6,076 bases of DNA, taken from the NCBI GenBank assembly GCA_019057975.1, contig JAHLWJ010000280.1, positions 1-6,076 of the forward strand. The letters are read 5' to 3'. The notes below the pieces were generated by a model. It did no database searches, was not told the origin of the DNA, and saw nothing but the letters and a program-made list of their open reading frames with translations. Both the position numbers and the translations under genes were made by a program. Within the stretch, counting starts at the first letter, position 1. Every line of letters begins with the position of its first letter. Source of the stretch: Promethearchaeota archaeon (GTDB lineage Archaea; Asgardarchaeota; Lokiarchaeia; Sigynarchaeales; SOKP01). Below are positions 1-6,076 of this stretch, piece by piece.

Positions 1-3
1 TTT

Positions 4-1890
4 TTAGATATTATAAAGAAAAAATAGTAATATAAGGGAAAAAAATGTAGGTATTATTAAACTAAAAGTTAATAAGCTCTGTGAAACTCTAATACCTTCT
101 TTAAGTGTATCAATAATAGCATTAAAGTATCGCGGATTACCCCAAATCTTAATTTTACGTTCTATAGAGTCACTATAATAAAATTCAACGGATTCCATAT
201 TATTTTCTGCTTCTTGGATTAAAGAATCTAATTTTTTTAAAATTTCATCAATTTTTATTTTATCTCCAATAGGGGAATATCCTCTAGCTGAAAATTGTCT
301 TGCTACAGTATGTGAATCAGAAGTAGTAATTTCTCCTCTTTCTATTCCCCTGTTTTGTAACATATTTAGGACATAAGACCGAATATCTATGAACGCATTA
401 TTCCCATCAAAATGAATTAAAGCTGTTGTTTGATCAGTATTGGAATTTTGAAATAAATGGACAACTATACCACCAAAACCTATTCCATCTTTTTCTGAGT
501 AATTTTTAAATGAACCTTTTGCAACCCCATATAGCATCGGAACCTTTTGAGAATTTTGAACTTTTTTACTTTCAATATAGTTTTGGGTTACATTAAATAA
601 ATCTTGAGCTTCAATCGAATCCCTTTTGATTAATATCTCATCTCCAATAATGGCATTATGAGAATCAACAATAATGATATCTTTATATCCCTTTGAAATA
701 ACATATTTTCTTATCCGATCTCCTACACTTGATTCAATATCGTCAGAAGGAAGCGGATGTCTTGTAATAAATATAAGTGGGATATTATCAACTTCAATTC
801 CAATAAGTTTAGCAGAATTTGAGATCTTTCTCGTAAAATCTTTGACTTCCTTAACCCAATTTATATTTGGGTTATTATCAATAGCATCTATATCTTGTTT
901 TATTCTCTTCATAATGATTTCAACATACCCTTGAGATGTTAAATTTTGAGTATGATCATTAGTCGTATGGTATACCGTGGTCCCTGGGATGTGCTCAAAC
1001 GCTTTATATATACGTTCAGGTAAGTCAGAAGAACCACATGTCTTAAATGGCCCAAAATGAATATGTGGGACAATGAATAAACCTTTAATTTCTTTTGATG
1101 ATGTACTTCGGATAATTAAATACTGAATTCTGACATTAGAATTTATCCCAACCCTCTCAAAATAACTTTCTATAAGCTCATCATTCCCCTCTGTCATCAT
1201 AGAAAGAATAAAAGCCCTAATAAAGGGATAACCGCTCATACCAGTAGCTTCCCTATATATATTGCTCACTTGAAACAAACCTCTTCGATATGGGAATGCA
1301 AACAACATAGCGCATGCAATAAAAAAGATTATCGCTCTTATAAAGAAATCACTATCAAATTGTCCCGTATAGAGGCTATAGAGGCTAATAGCAGTTAAGG
1401 GTTGTAAGAGTGATAAAATCATGTATCCAGGACGACCTACAGTAGTAAATGAAAAATAAATGACAAAAGCAACAATATAAGATATAATCGATCCCATTAT
1501 AAAAAATACTTCTTGATACCAGATGTTTTTGATGAAAATTGCGACAATTTGGCCAAAAATAAACGTAACTTCAATCACAGCACTAAAATATACGTTCATT
1601 TGGATTGACCATCCATTTGGAGGGGCTCGCAATATAGGTGCTTTTTTTGAATAAAATAAGATAGAAAAACTAGCACCTAAACCTGAGATCAGCAAAAATA
1701 AACCTACAAACCTAAAAAAATGTAAAAAATCTAAATCATTTATTAGGATATCATGTAATATCAACGACAATAGTCCAAACACAATTGGAGTTCCAAGAAA
1801 AGTAGAATAAGCTAACTTTCTTGACTGGAAAAATTCCATATATGAAATTATTCCGGGGATTTGACGAGAGGGTCGCTTTTTAATAAACAT
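4..1890 (-). CDS. DUF2070-family archaeal membrane protein
   Basis: A 628-residue protein, complete in the window, with the DUF2070 layout. Six hydrophobic segments lie in the N-terminal third (about residues 29-50, 57-80, 101-120, 128-148, 155-173, 181-200). A soluble domain of about 400 residues follows, and a last hydrophobic helix sits at the C-terminus (about 604-627). Family-type motifs in the soluble part are HIHFGPF (276-282), GSSDLP (286-291), a DH pair at 312-313, VDSHNA (408-413) and SDSHT (524-528). The recurring Asp/His pairs look like a metal site; that is my inference, and the family has no function I can name. The start at 1890 gives the longest frame. Met18 is an alternative, because the first 17 residues are polar and a weak TATA candidate lies only about 16 bases upstream of the first ATG. 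The gene is divergent from the zinc-ribbon gene across 117 bases. Its stop codon is at the left edge, so its terminator is not visible. Family assignment is confident; biochemical role is unknown. Confidence 0.88.
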   Translation of the reverse strand: MFIKKRPSRQIPGIISYMEFFQSRKLAYSTFLGTPIVFGLLSLILHDILINDLDFLHFFRFVGLFLLISGLGASFSILFYSKKAPILRAPPNGWSIQMNVYFSAVIEVTFIFGQIVAIFIKNIWYQEVFFIMGSIISYIVAFVIYFSFTTVGRPGYMILSLLQPLTAISLYSLYTGQFDSDFFIRAIIFFIACAMLFAFPYRRGLFQVSNIYREATGMSGYPFIRAFILSMMTEGNDELIESYFERVGINSNVRIQYLIIRSTSSKEIKGLFIVPHIHFGPFKTCGSSDLPERIYKAFEHIPGTTVYHTTNDHTQNLTSQGYVEIIMKRIKQDIDAIDNNPNINWVKEVKDFTRKISNSAKLIGIEVDNIPLIFITRHPLPSDDIESSVGDRIRKYVISKGYKDIIIVDSHNAIIGDEILIKRDSIEAQDLFNVTQNYIESKKVQNSQKVPMLYGVAKGSFKNYSEKDGIGFGGIVVHLFQNSNTDQTTALIHFDGNNAFIDIRSYVLNMLQNRGIERGEITTSDSHTVARQFSARGYSPIGDKIKIDEILKKLDSLIQEAENNMESVEFYYSDSIERKIKIWGNPRYFNAIIDTLKEGIRVSQSLLTFSLIIPTFFSLILLFFLYNI

Positions 1891-1901
1891 AAACTTTTAA
1901 G

Positions 1902-1910
1902 CTTATAATA
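1902..1910 (-). promoter_or_regulatory. Weak TATA-like element upstream of the DUF2070 gene
   Basis: Read on the minus strand, TATTATAAG lies centred about 16 bases before the ATG at 1890. That is too close for a leaderless start at this ATG, where about 22-27 bases are expected. If it is real, transcription would begin near 1880 and translation at Met18 (about 1839) instead. I see no clear ribosome binding site before either start. The call is tentative because the whole region is AT-rich. Confidence 0.22.
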
Positions 1911-1970
1911 ATTCTTATCTGAGAAAATACATTCTAGAGTAATGAATAAATTGATTATTATATCTTTATC

Positions 1971-1986
1971 TAAAAAATTATAAATA
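1971..1986 (+). promoter_or_regulatory. BRE/TATA promoter for the zinc-ribbon/PAC2 transcript
   Basis: TTATAAATA at 1978-1986 resembles the archaeal TATA box and is preceded by an A-rich stretch (1971-1977) that fits a TFB recognition element. The box centre is about 26 bases before the ATG at 2008. This is the usual TATA-to-start-site distance in archaea, so the mRNA probably begins at or next to the start codon. No Shine-Dalgarno-like purine motif stands out between box and ATG, which agrees with leaderless translation. AT-richness makes chance matches possible. Confidence 0.5.
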
Positions 1987-2007
1987 AAATATTTTTTTAT
2001 AGAGAGT

Positions 2008-3099
2008 ATGGAAAAATCACAAAGATCAGTTGAGCTTGCCAACAGACGTTTTTCTGATATTATTTTGGATGGACTCAAACTATTTTTTCAAAATTATGGA
2101 ACTCTAATTTTACCCCTTGCCTTCTTTCAAGTATTATTAATCATTTTAGATATTTTTATATTAACAGATCTTAAATGGTATATTGATTCCATAGAATTAA
2201 ATTTATCAGAGATACTGGAAAAATTCGCCGATGAGGTAACTCTTACTGAAAGTGAATGGAATTTATTAACATCCTTTCTATTCTTGAATATTGTCTTATT
2301 ATTTCTTGAAAACTTAATTGGGGCAATAATTATTACATTAGCGATGTGTTCAGTTAGTAGCTATATATTAAAGAGGCACTTACATATAGAAACGCGCTTT
2401 ATAGAGTCTTTTAAATCAGCATTTAATAAGAAAATATTTTTAGTTATTTTAATAATAGGGATATGCATACCATTAGGTTCTTTGCTGTTTTTTATTCCTG
2501 CCATTATCATATTTGGTTTTTATATTTTCTTGGTCTTTACTTACAATATGGAAGATATTGAAAATCCCATCTCAGAAGCACGGAGTGTCGCAAAGGGAAA
2601 TTTCTGGAAAATAATTGGTATATTTATTTTCAATTTTATTTTCATTTTCATATTTAGCTTTATATTTAATTCAATTATAGATTTATTTTTAAATCCAAGT
2701 TCAGATACTTTTTTATACAATTATAATTTATGGTTGGATCCTAGTACGAGAAACTATGGAATGATTATACTTTATCAGATACTTGTGAACCTAGTTGATA
2801 TATTACTTGCCCCATTATTTATCTGCCTCTTAACTTCATTATTTACGTCTCTAAAGGCTAAAAAAGATTTAGGTTTTAGCTATCAAAGGCAGTATTTACC
2901 CGTTAGAGAGCCGTATGAAAAGACATATTCGCAACCTATGGGTTTAGCTCAAATTTCAGATGAGTCTATTGAAGAGGGTACCACAACAAAATTACAGTTT
3001 GAAGATGAATTTTATTGTCCCTTTTGTGGATACAGAATTAATACACCTAAGAAATTTTGTCCAAATTGTGGAGATAATTTTTCATTCATAAATAAATAA
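2008..3099 (+). CDS. Multi-pass membrane protein with C-terminal zinc ribbon
   Basis: A 363-residue integral membrane protein of unknown function. About six hydrophobic segments are visible: residues 30-53, 87-104, 105-120, 142-178 (probably two helices broken at a Pro/Gly-rich turn near 155-164), 200-224 and 251-280. The 203-220 helix is almost entirely Ile and Phe. A polar linker (about 285-333) leads to a four-cysteine zinc ribbon: C337-x2-C340, then C351-x2-C354, spaced by ten residues, a short 'double-CxxC' module common in archaea. The N-terminal pattern (a short amphipathic start followed by a helix after LFFQNYG) and the EARSVAKGNFW segment at 190-200 recall the YciC/GPDPase-membrane-domain-like families. 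I regard this as a resemblance only. The start at 2008 is supported by the TATA box 26 bases upstream. The next gene starts after only 14 bases, so co-transcription is likely. The ribbon probably faces the cytosol and could bind a protein or nucleic acid partner; this is inferred. Confidence 0.8.
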   Translation: MEKSQRSVELANRRFSDIILDGLKLFFQNYGTLILPLAFFQVLLIILDIFILTDLKWYIDSIELNLSEILEKFADEVTLTESEWNLLTSFLFLNIVLLFLENLIGAIIITLAMCSVSSYILKRHLHIETRFIESFKSAFNKKIFLVILIIGICIPLGSLLFFIPAIIIFGFYIFLVFTYNMEDIENPISEARSVAKGNFWKIIGIFIFNFIFIFIFSFIFNSIIDLFLNPSSDTFLYNYNLWLDPSTRNYGMIILYQILVNLVDILLAPLFICLLTSLFTSLKAKKDLGFSYQRQYLPVREPYEKTYSQPMGLAQISDESIEEGTTTKLQFEDEFYCPFCGYRINTPKKFCPNCGDNFSFINK

Positions 3100-3103
3100 T
3101 TAT

Positions 3104-3110
3104 AAAGGAA
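3104..3110 (+). promoter_or_regulatory. Ribosome binding site of the PAC2 gene
   Basis: AAAGGAA lies in the 14-base gap between the two genes, with its GGA ending 4 bases before the ATG at 3114 and 10 bases before the in-frame ATG at 3120. It is a moderate Shine-Dalgarno match. It suits an internal operon gene, in contrast to the leaderless-looking first gene. Both ATGs are usable, and I chose 3114 as the first. Confidence 0.5.
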
Positions 3111-3113
3111 TTC

Positions 3114-3911
3114 ATGAAAATGTATTATAAAATTGAGAAAAAATTCGATATAGAAATTGAAAAAATCAAAAACCCAGTTGTGCTTGTAGGCTTTCCTGGA
3201 ATTGCACTAGTCGCCAAGTTAGCTATTACTTCTATAAAAGATTCCATAAAAGCTAAAGAATTTCTGACCATTCAATATTTTGATTTCCCCGCAAAATCTG
3301 TTGTTGAAGGAGGTGATCTACAAATTCCTTCAGCACAAGTTTATTATAAACCAACCGAAAAAGAAGATGGAAACGATTTCTTTATTTTAACTGCTACTTA
3401 TCAACCACAGACTCCAGAAGGTGTTTTTGAGTTTTCTAAAATATTTTGTGAAGAAATGGATAAAATTACAGGAGGAAAAATTAAAATGTATCTAAGCACT
3501 GGAGCAATGATCACTGATATTGTTCATGATACCCCCTTAGTGTATGTATGTGGTACCGATCAAGACCTTGTAAACACTTTCCTTGAATTTGATAATACAA
3601 AATTATATGACGGAGGATATATTTCAGGAGCAAACGGAATAATACCTGCTTATGCAGGCAATAATAATTTTGGCCCAGGATTATGTTTGTTGGCAGAAAC
3701 ATTACCACTACCAATGATGACTTTAGATCCTCGCTCCTCAAAAGCACTAGTTTCCTTACTCAAGGATTATTTTTCAATAGATATGGATTTCAAGAAACTG
3801 AATGAAAAAATTAAAGAAATGGAGCATATTTTTGAGTCATTTAAAAAACAAGCAGATCATTTCATGCAACCACCTCAAGATTATAAAGGAGCAGATTCAT
3901 ATTTTCGCTAG
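3114..3911 (+). CDS. PAC2-family (proteasome assembly chaperone-like) protein
   Basis: A 265-residue soluble protein of the PAC2 superfamily, the group holding eukaryotic proteasome assembly chaperones and their archaeal homologues (PbaA/PbaB type). Visible family marks are the N-terminal strand-loop VLVGFPGIALVAKLA (23-37), a central YLSTGAMITDI strand-loop (126-136), SGANGIIPAYAG (171-182) and the late LAETLP...LDPRSSKALVSLL block (193-216). A charged helix, likely coiled coil, spans about 226-250, followed by a flexible tail. The length matches full-length archaeal members. The final residues are S-Y-F-R, close to the hydrophobic-Tyr-any (HbYX) tail used to dock on the 20S proteasome alpha ring, but with Phe at the penultimate place. 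The gene lies 14 bases behind the membrane zinc-ribbon gene and has its own ribosome binding site, so it is probably in the same transcript. Family membership is firm. A role in proteasome assembly or activation is inferred, since many archaeal PAC2 proteins are uncharacterised. Confidence 0.9.
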   Translation: MKMYYKIEKKFDIEIEKIKNPVVLVGFPGIALVAKLAITSIKDSIKAKEFLTIQYFDFPAKSVVEGGDLQIPSAQVYYKPTEKEDGNDFFILTATYQPQTPEGVFEFSKIFCEEMDKITGGKIKMYLSTGAMITDIVHDTPLVYVCGTDQDLVNTFLEFDNTKLYDGGYISGANGIIPAYAGNNNFGPGLCLLAETLPLPMMTLDPRSSKALVSLLKDYFSIDMDFKKLNEKIKEMEHIFESFKKQADHFMQPPQDYKGADSYFR

Positions 3912-3940
3912 AGTTTCTATTATATAACTACACCACATTA

Positions 3941-3967
3941 TCTCTTTCGATTTTTATCATAAAGAGA
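3941..3967 (+). repeat. Inverted repeat (hairpin) after the PAC2 gene
   Basis: TCTCTTT (3941-3947) and AAAGAGA (3961-3967) are perfect reverse complements. Inside them GAT (3949-3951) can pair with ATC (3956-3958) around a TTTT loop, giving ten base pairs with a small internal loop. It begins 30 bases after the PAC2 stop codon. No T-run follows directly, so it may protect the 3' end of the transcript or contribute to termination rather than act as a classic terminator. In such AT-rich DNA a chance stem cannot be excluded. Confidence 0.4.
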
Positions 3968-3983
3968 AAAATTTTACTTATTA

Positions 3984-4023
3984 ATTAGCTGTGAGCTTAA
4001 TCTTAACATTCTTCTTTTTTTTT
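3984..4023 (+). terminator. Probable terminator: small hairpin plus 9-T tract
   Basis: ATTAGCT (3984-3990) pairs with AGCT-T-AAT (3994-4001), one base bulged, around a 3-base loop. About 13 bases later comes a pyrimidine-rich tract ending in nine consecutive T (4015-4023). Archaeal RNA polymerase stops at T-runs even without a hairpin, so the tract is the stronger evidence. Its position, about 105 bases beyond the PAC2 stop and before the next gene, fits the end of the zinc-ribbon/PAC2 transcript. Confidence 0.5.
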
Positions 4024-4028
4024 ATAAG
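4021..4028 (+). promoter_or_regulatory. Candidate TATA box for the flavin oxidoreductase gene
   Basis: TTTATAAG overlaps the end of the T tract. A start site about 25 bases downstream would fall near 4050, leaving a leader of roughly 36 bases before the ATG at 4086. The upstream sequence is all T, a poor TFB element, and other AT-rich stretches (for example around 4071-4079) are too close to the ATG. I see no convincing ribosome binding site in the leader. Low confidence. Confidence 0.28.
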
Positions 4029-4085
4029 ATTTAAAACTCATTAAAAATTCAAAACTAGTAATATCTAATAAATATAAATGTGAAT

Positions 4086-6076
4086 ATGAAAAAAATGAAA
4101 CTTATAAAATTATTTGAACCTTTAAAAATTCAGGATTTGGAAATAAAAAATCGAATTGTTATGCCAGCTCTTGGCTTGGGTTACACACCTAAAGGAGAAG
4201 TTAATGATGTTTTCAGTAATTTTTACCAAAAACGAGCGAAGGGTGGAGCAGGATTAATTATAATTGGTGGATTAGGAATTAGTCCTAATAGTGGAGGTAC
4301 ACCATATATCGGAGACGATAAATTCATTCCGGGATATACAGCATTTGCCGAAAAAATGCATAAACATGGTGTTAAAGTCATGGCACAAATAATGCATCAA
4401 GGTGCATATTTTCCCGGTAAAAATGCGGTATCAGCTTCTGCAGTGAGATCAAACCTTACACGAATGGTTCCTAAAGAATTAACCATTGAAGAAATAAAAC
4501 AAATACAGGAAGATCATGCAGTAGCTGCGGAACGCTTATTAGAAGCTGGTTTCGATGGAGTGGAATTACTCGGTAGCGCAGGTTATCTTATTACTCAATT
4601 TTTAAGCCCAATAATAAACAAAAGAACCGATGAATATGGTGGATCCTTAGAAAATCGCCTAAGATATCCAATTGAGTTAATAAAACTGATGAAAAAGAGA
4701 GTGGGAGGCAAAATGATAGTGGGAATGCGCGTTGCTGGTGATGATTTCGTTCCAGGTTCCAACGATTGGACGCAAAGCCCAATATTTTCGAAACATTATG
4801 AAGAAGCAGGAATAGAATTTTTAAATGTAACGGGAGGATGGCACGAGACCAGAATTCCGCAAATTCCTATGATGGTACCACAAGCTGCATATGTATATCT
4901 CGGTGAGAACATTAAAAAGGACGTGAATGTCCCCGTTTTTATGGCAAATCGGATAAATGATCCATTAATAGCAGAGCAAATATTAAGAGATGAAAGAGTA
5001 GATGCAATTTGTATGGGAAGAGGGCTAATAGCTGACCCAGAATTACCCAATAAAGCGAAAGAAAACCGACTTTGGGATATTATGAAATGCGTGGCTTGTA
5101 ATCAAGGTTGCTTCGATACAATCTTCAGTGGCAGGTCTGTCGTATGTATGAGAAATTATATTACTGCAAAAGAAGGGGATATTGACCTAAGTAAAAAAAC
5201 TGATAATCCTCAAAAGTTATTAGTCGTTGGGAGCGGTCCCGGTGGACTTGAAGCGGCTCGAATTGCTGCAGTACTGGGTCATGATGTAACAATAGTAGAA
5301 AAAAGCGAATCTATAGGGGGGCAGATGAAAGCTGCTGCTGTCCCACATAGCAGAAGAAATATCTCGGAGATGTTAAGTTACTATGAAGCACAAATTCGTC
5401 ATCGCCACATAAAATTAAGACTGGCAACTGAAGTCACTCCAGAATTTATCAATGATTTTAATCCAGATACTGTTATATTTGCAACTGGAGTAAAGTTCTC
5501 CATCCCCGATATTCCCGGAATTGACGGTTCAAATGGGAGCAATATATGTTTTGCAGATGAAGCTTTAGCCGGAGATCATGTTGTTGGGAAAAATGTCGTT
5601 GTTGTTGGTGGGGGAGGAACCGGTTTAGAAACGGCGATTTGGGCTGCCGAGTTAGGTGCAATTAATTCCGATATTGCACATTTCCTTAGTTTTCATGAAT
5701 TGATACCCCAGGAAGAAATTATCAAACGATGGCTGAAAGGAAATCGAAACGTTACCATAATAGATGTATTACCGAAACTAGCTACAAACGTGGGACGAAC
5801 TACAAGGGGATATTTGATCGGTATTTCAAGGAAATTGCAGATTAACTCCATTATGAGTGCAGAAATCACAAAATTCGAGGGGAATTCGATTGATTATAAG
5901 ATTAAGATCCCCGATCAGGAAGAAGAAACCCATACAATTGATAATGTCGATACATTTATCCTGGCAACTGGAGTGAAGAGTAATACCGATCTTTATGAAA
6001 AAGTAAAAGCCACGAATCCATCATACAAAATGTTTAATATTGGGGACAGTAAAGAGCCGAGAACGATGATGGAAGC
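4086..6076 (+). CDS. FadH-like NAD(P)H:flavin oxidoreductase (2,4-dienoyl-CoA reductase / enoate reductase family), 3' truncated
   Basis: The open frame runs 663 codons into the right edge. E. coli FadH is about 672 residues, so I expect only some 10-30 residues to be missing. Residues 1-330 form an old-yellow-enzyme TIM barrel: IKNRIVMPALG (20-30), Q101, GFDGVELLGSAGYL (155-168), NKRTDEYGGSLENR (178-191), and MGRGLIADPE (310-319) for FMN phosphate. Tyr167 and His253 (GGWHETRIP) align with the catalytic Tyr166/His252 of FadH. A 4Fe-4S site follows: C335-x2-C338-x3-C342-x11-C354, the FadH/TMADH spacing. Then come an FAD-binding motif VVGSGPGGLEAA (380-391) and a second dinucleotide fold VVVVGGGGTGLETA (504-517), likely for NAD(P)H. 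IGDSKEPR (652-659) is the usual C-terminal flavin-contact motif. Expected reaction: NAD(P)H-driven reduction of an activated C=C bond, with electrons passing FAD, 4Fe-4S, FMN. Substrate is unknown; enoate, dienoyl-CoA or other unsaturated compounds are possible. Met4 (4095-4097) is an alternative start. The usual HxGR arginine is replaced (HQGA, 104-107). Confidence 0.92.
   Translation, partial: MKKMKLIKLFEPLKIQDLEIKNRIVMPALGLGYTPKGEVNDVFSNFYQKRAKGGAGLIIIGGLGISPNSGGTPYIGDDKFIPGYTAFAEKMHKHGVKVMAQIMHQGAYFPGKNAVSASAVRSNLTRMVPKELTIEEIKQIQEDHAVAAERLLEAGFDGVELLGSAGYLITQFLSPIINKRTDEYGGSLENRLRYPIELIKLMKKRVGGKMIVGMRVAGDDFVPGSNDWTQSPIFSKHYEEAGIEFLNVTGGWHETRIPQIPMMVPQAAYVYLGENIKKDVNVPVFMANRINDPLIAEQILRDERVDAICMGRGLIADPELPNKAKENRLWDIMKCVACNQGCFDTIFSGRSVVCMRNYITAKEGDIDLSKKTDNPQKLLVVGSGPGGLEAARIAAVLGHDVTIVEKSESIGGQMKAAAVPHSRRNISEMLSYYEAQIRHRHIKLRLATEVTPEFINDFNPDTVIFATGVKFSIPDIPGIDGSNGSNICFADEALAGDHVVGKNVVVVGGGGTGLETAIWAAELGAINSDIAHFLSFHELIPQEEIIKRWLKGNRNVTIIDVLPKLATNVGRTTRGYLIGISRKLQINSIMSAEITKFEGNSIDYKIKIPDQEEETHTIDNVDTFILATGVKSNTDLYEKVKATNPSYKMFNIGDSKEPRTMME

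Noticed and set aside
674..934. 86-codon plus-strand open frame
   Set aside because: It lies wholly inside and antisense to the DUF2070 gene, over its conserved soluble domain. It has no recognisable motif or start signal.
1848..2078. 76-codon minus-strand open frame across the divergent region
   Set aside because: It overlaps the starts of two well-supported genes and both promoter candidates, and its protein shows no domain.
3511..3747. 78-codon minus-strand open frame
   Set aside because: It is antisense to the conserved C-terminal half of the PAC2 gene and is an artefact of AT-rich codon use there.
4078..4083. ATG at 4078 as the flavoenzyme start
   Set aside because: It is followed at once by TGA (ATG-TGA) and lies in another frame, so it cannot begin the gene.
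4591..5050. Two minus-strand open frames (4591-4782 and 4796-5050)
   Set aside because: Both are antisense to the FMN barrel of the flavoenzyme, whose family motifs are continuous in the plus frame.
5088..5147. Possible frameshift or boundary between two separate genes (barrel and dinucleotide-binding parts)
   Set aside because: I translated 4086-6076 continuously without a stop or frame change. The cysteine cluster and linker match a single FadH-type polypeptide.
5473..5661. 62-codon minus-strand open frame rich in Gln/His/Arg
   Set aside because: It is antisense to the second Rossmann motif, and its composition is the mirror of Gly/Val codons.

Overview
The window looks archaeal. It is AT-rich and carries a DUF2070-type membrane protein, a family I know essentially from archaea, together with a PAC2-family proteasome-assembly-chaperone-like protein. 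There are archaeal-style TATA elements and one start that fits a leaderless transcript. Low GC, a multi-pass membrane protein ending in a zinc ribbon, and a FadH-like flavoenzyme together would suit an Asgard (Lokiarchaeia-like) genome. That placement is inference from gene content, not proven.

Layout: (1) 4-1890, minus strand, a complete 628-residue DUF2070-family membrane protein. (2) 1891-2007, a 117-base divergent intergenic region with a good TATA box for the rightward genes and a weaker candidate for the leftward gene. (3) 2008-3099, plus strand, a six-helix membrane protein with a C-terminal CxxC...CxxC zinc ribbon. (4) 3114-3911, plus strand, a PAC2-family protein only 14 bases downstream with its own ribosome binding site, so very probably the second gene of the same transcript. 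(5) 3912-4085, a 174-base gap with two inverted repeats, a 9-T tract (likely terminator) and a TATA-like element. (6) 4086 to the right edge, plus strand, a 5'-complete but 3'-truncated FadH-like NAD(P)H:flavin oxidoreductase with FMN barrel, 4Fe-4S cluster and two dinucleotide-binding folds.

The genes do not form one obvious pathway. The two-gene unit is the most interesting part: a PAC2 protein whose last three residues (Y-F-R) resemble the HbYX proteasome-docking tail is coupled to an uncharacterised membrane/zinc-ribbon protein. The flavoenzyme looks like an independent metabolic gene and is visibly more GC-rich than its neighbours. I see no RNA gene, CRISPR array, insertion sequence or long repeat.
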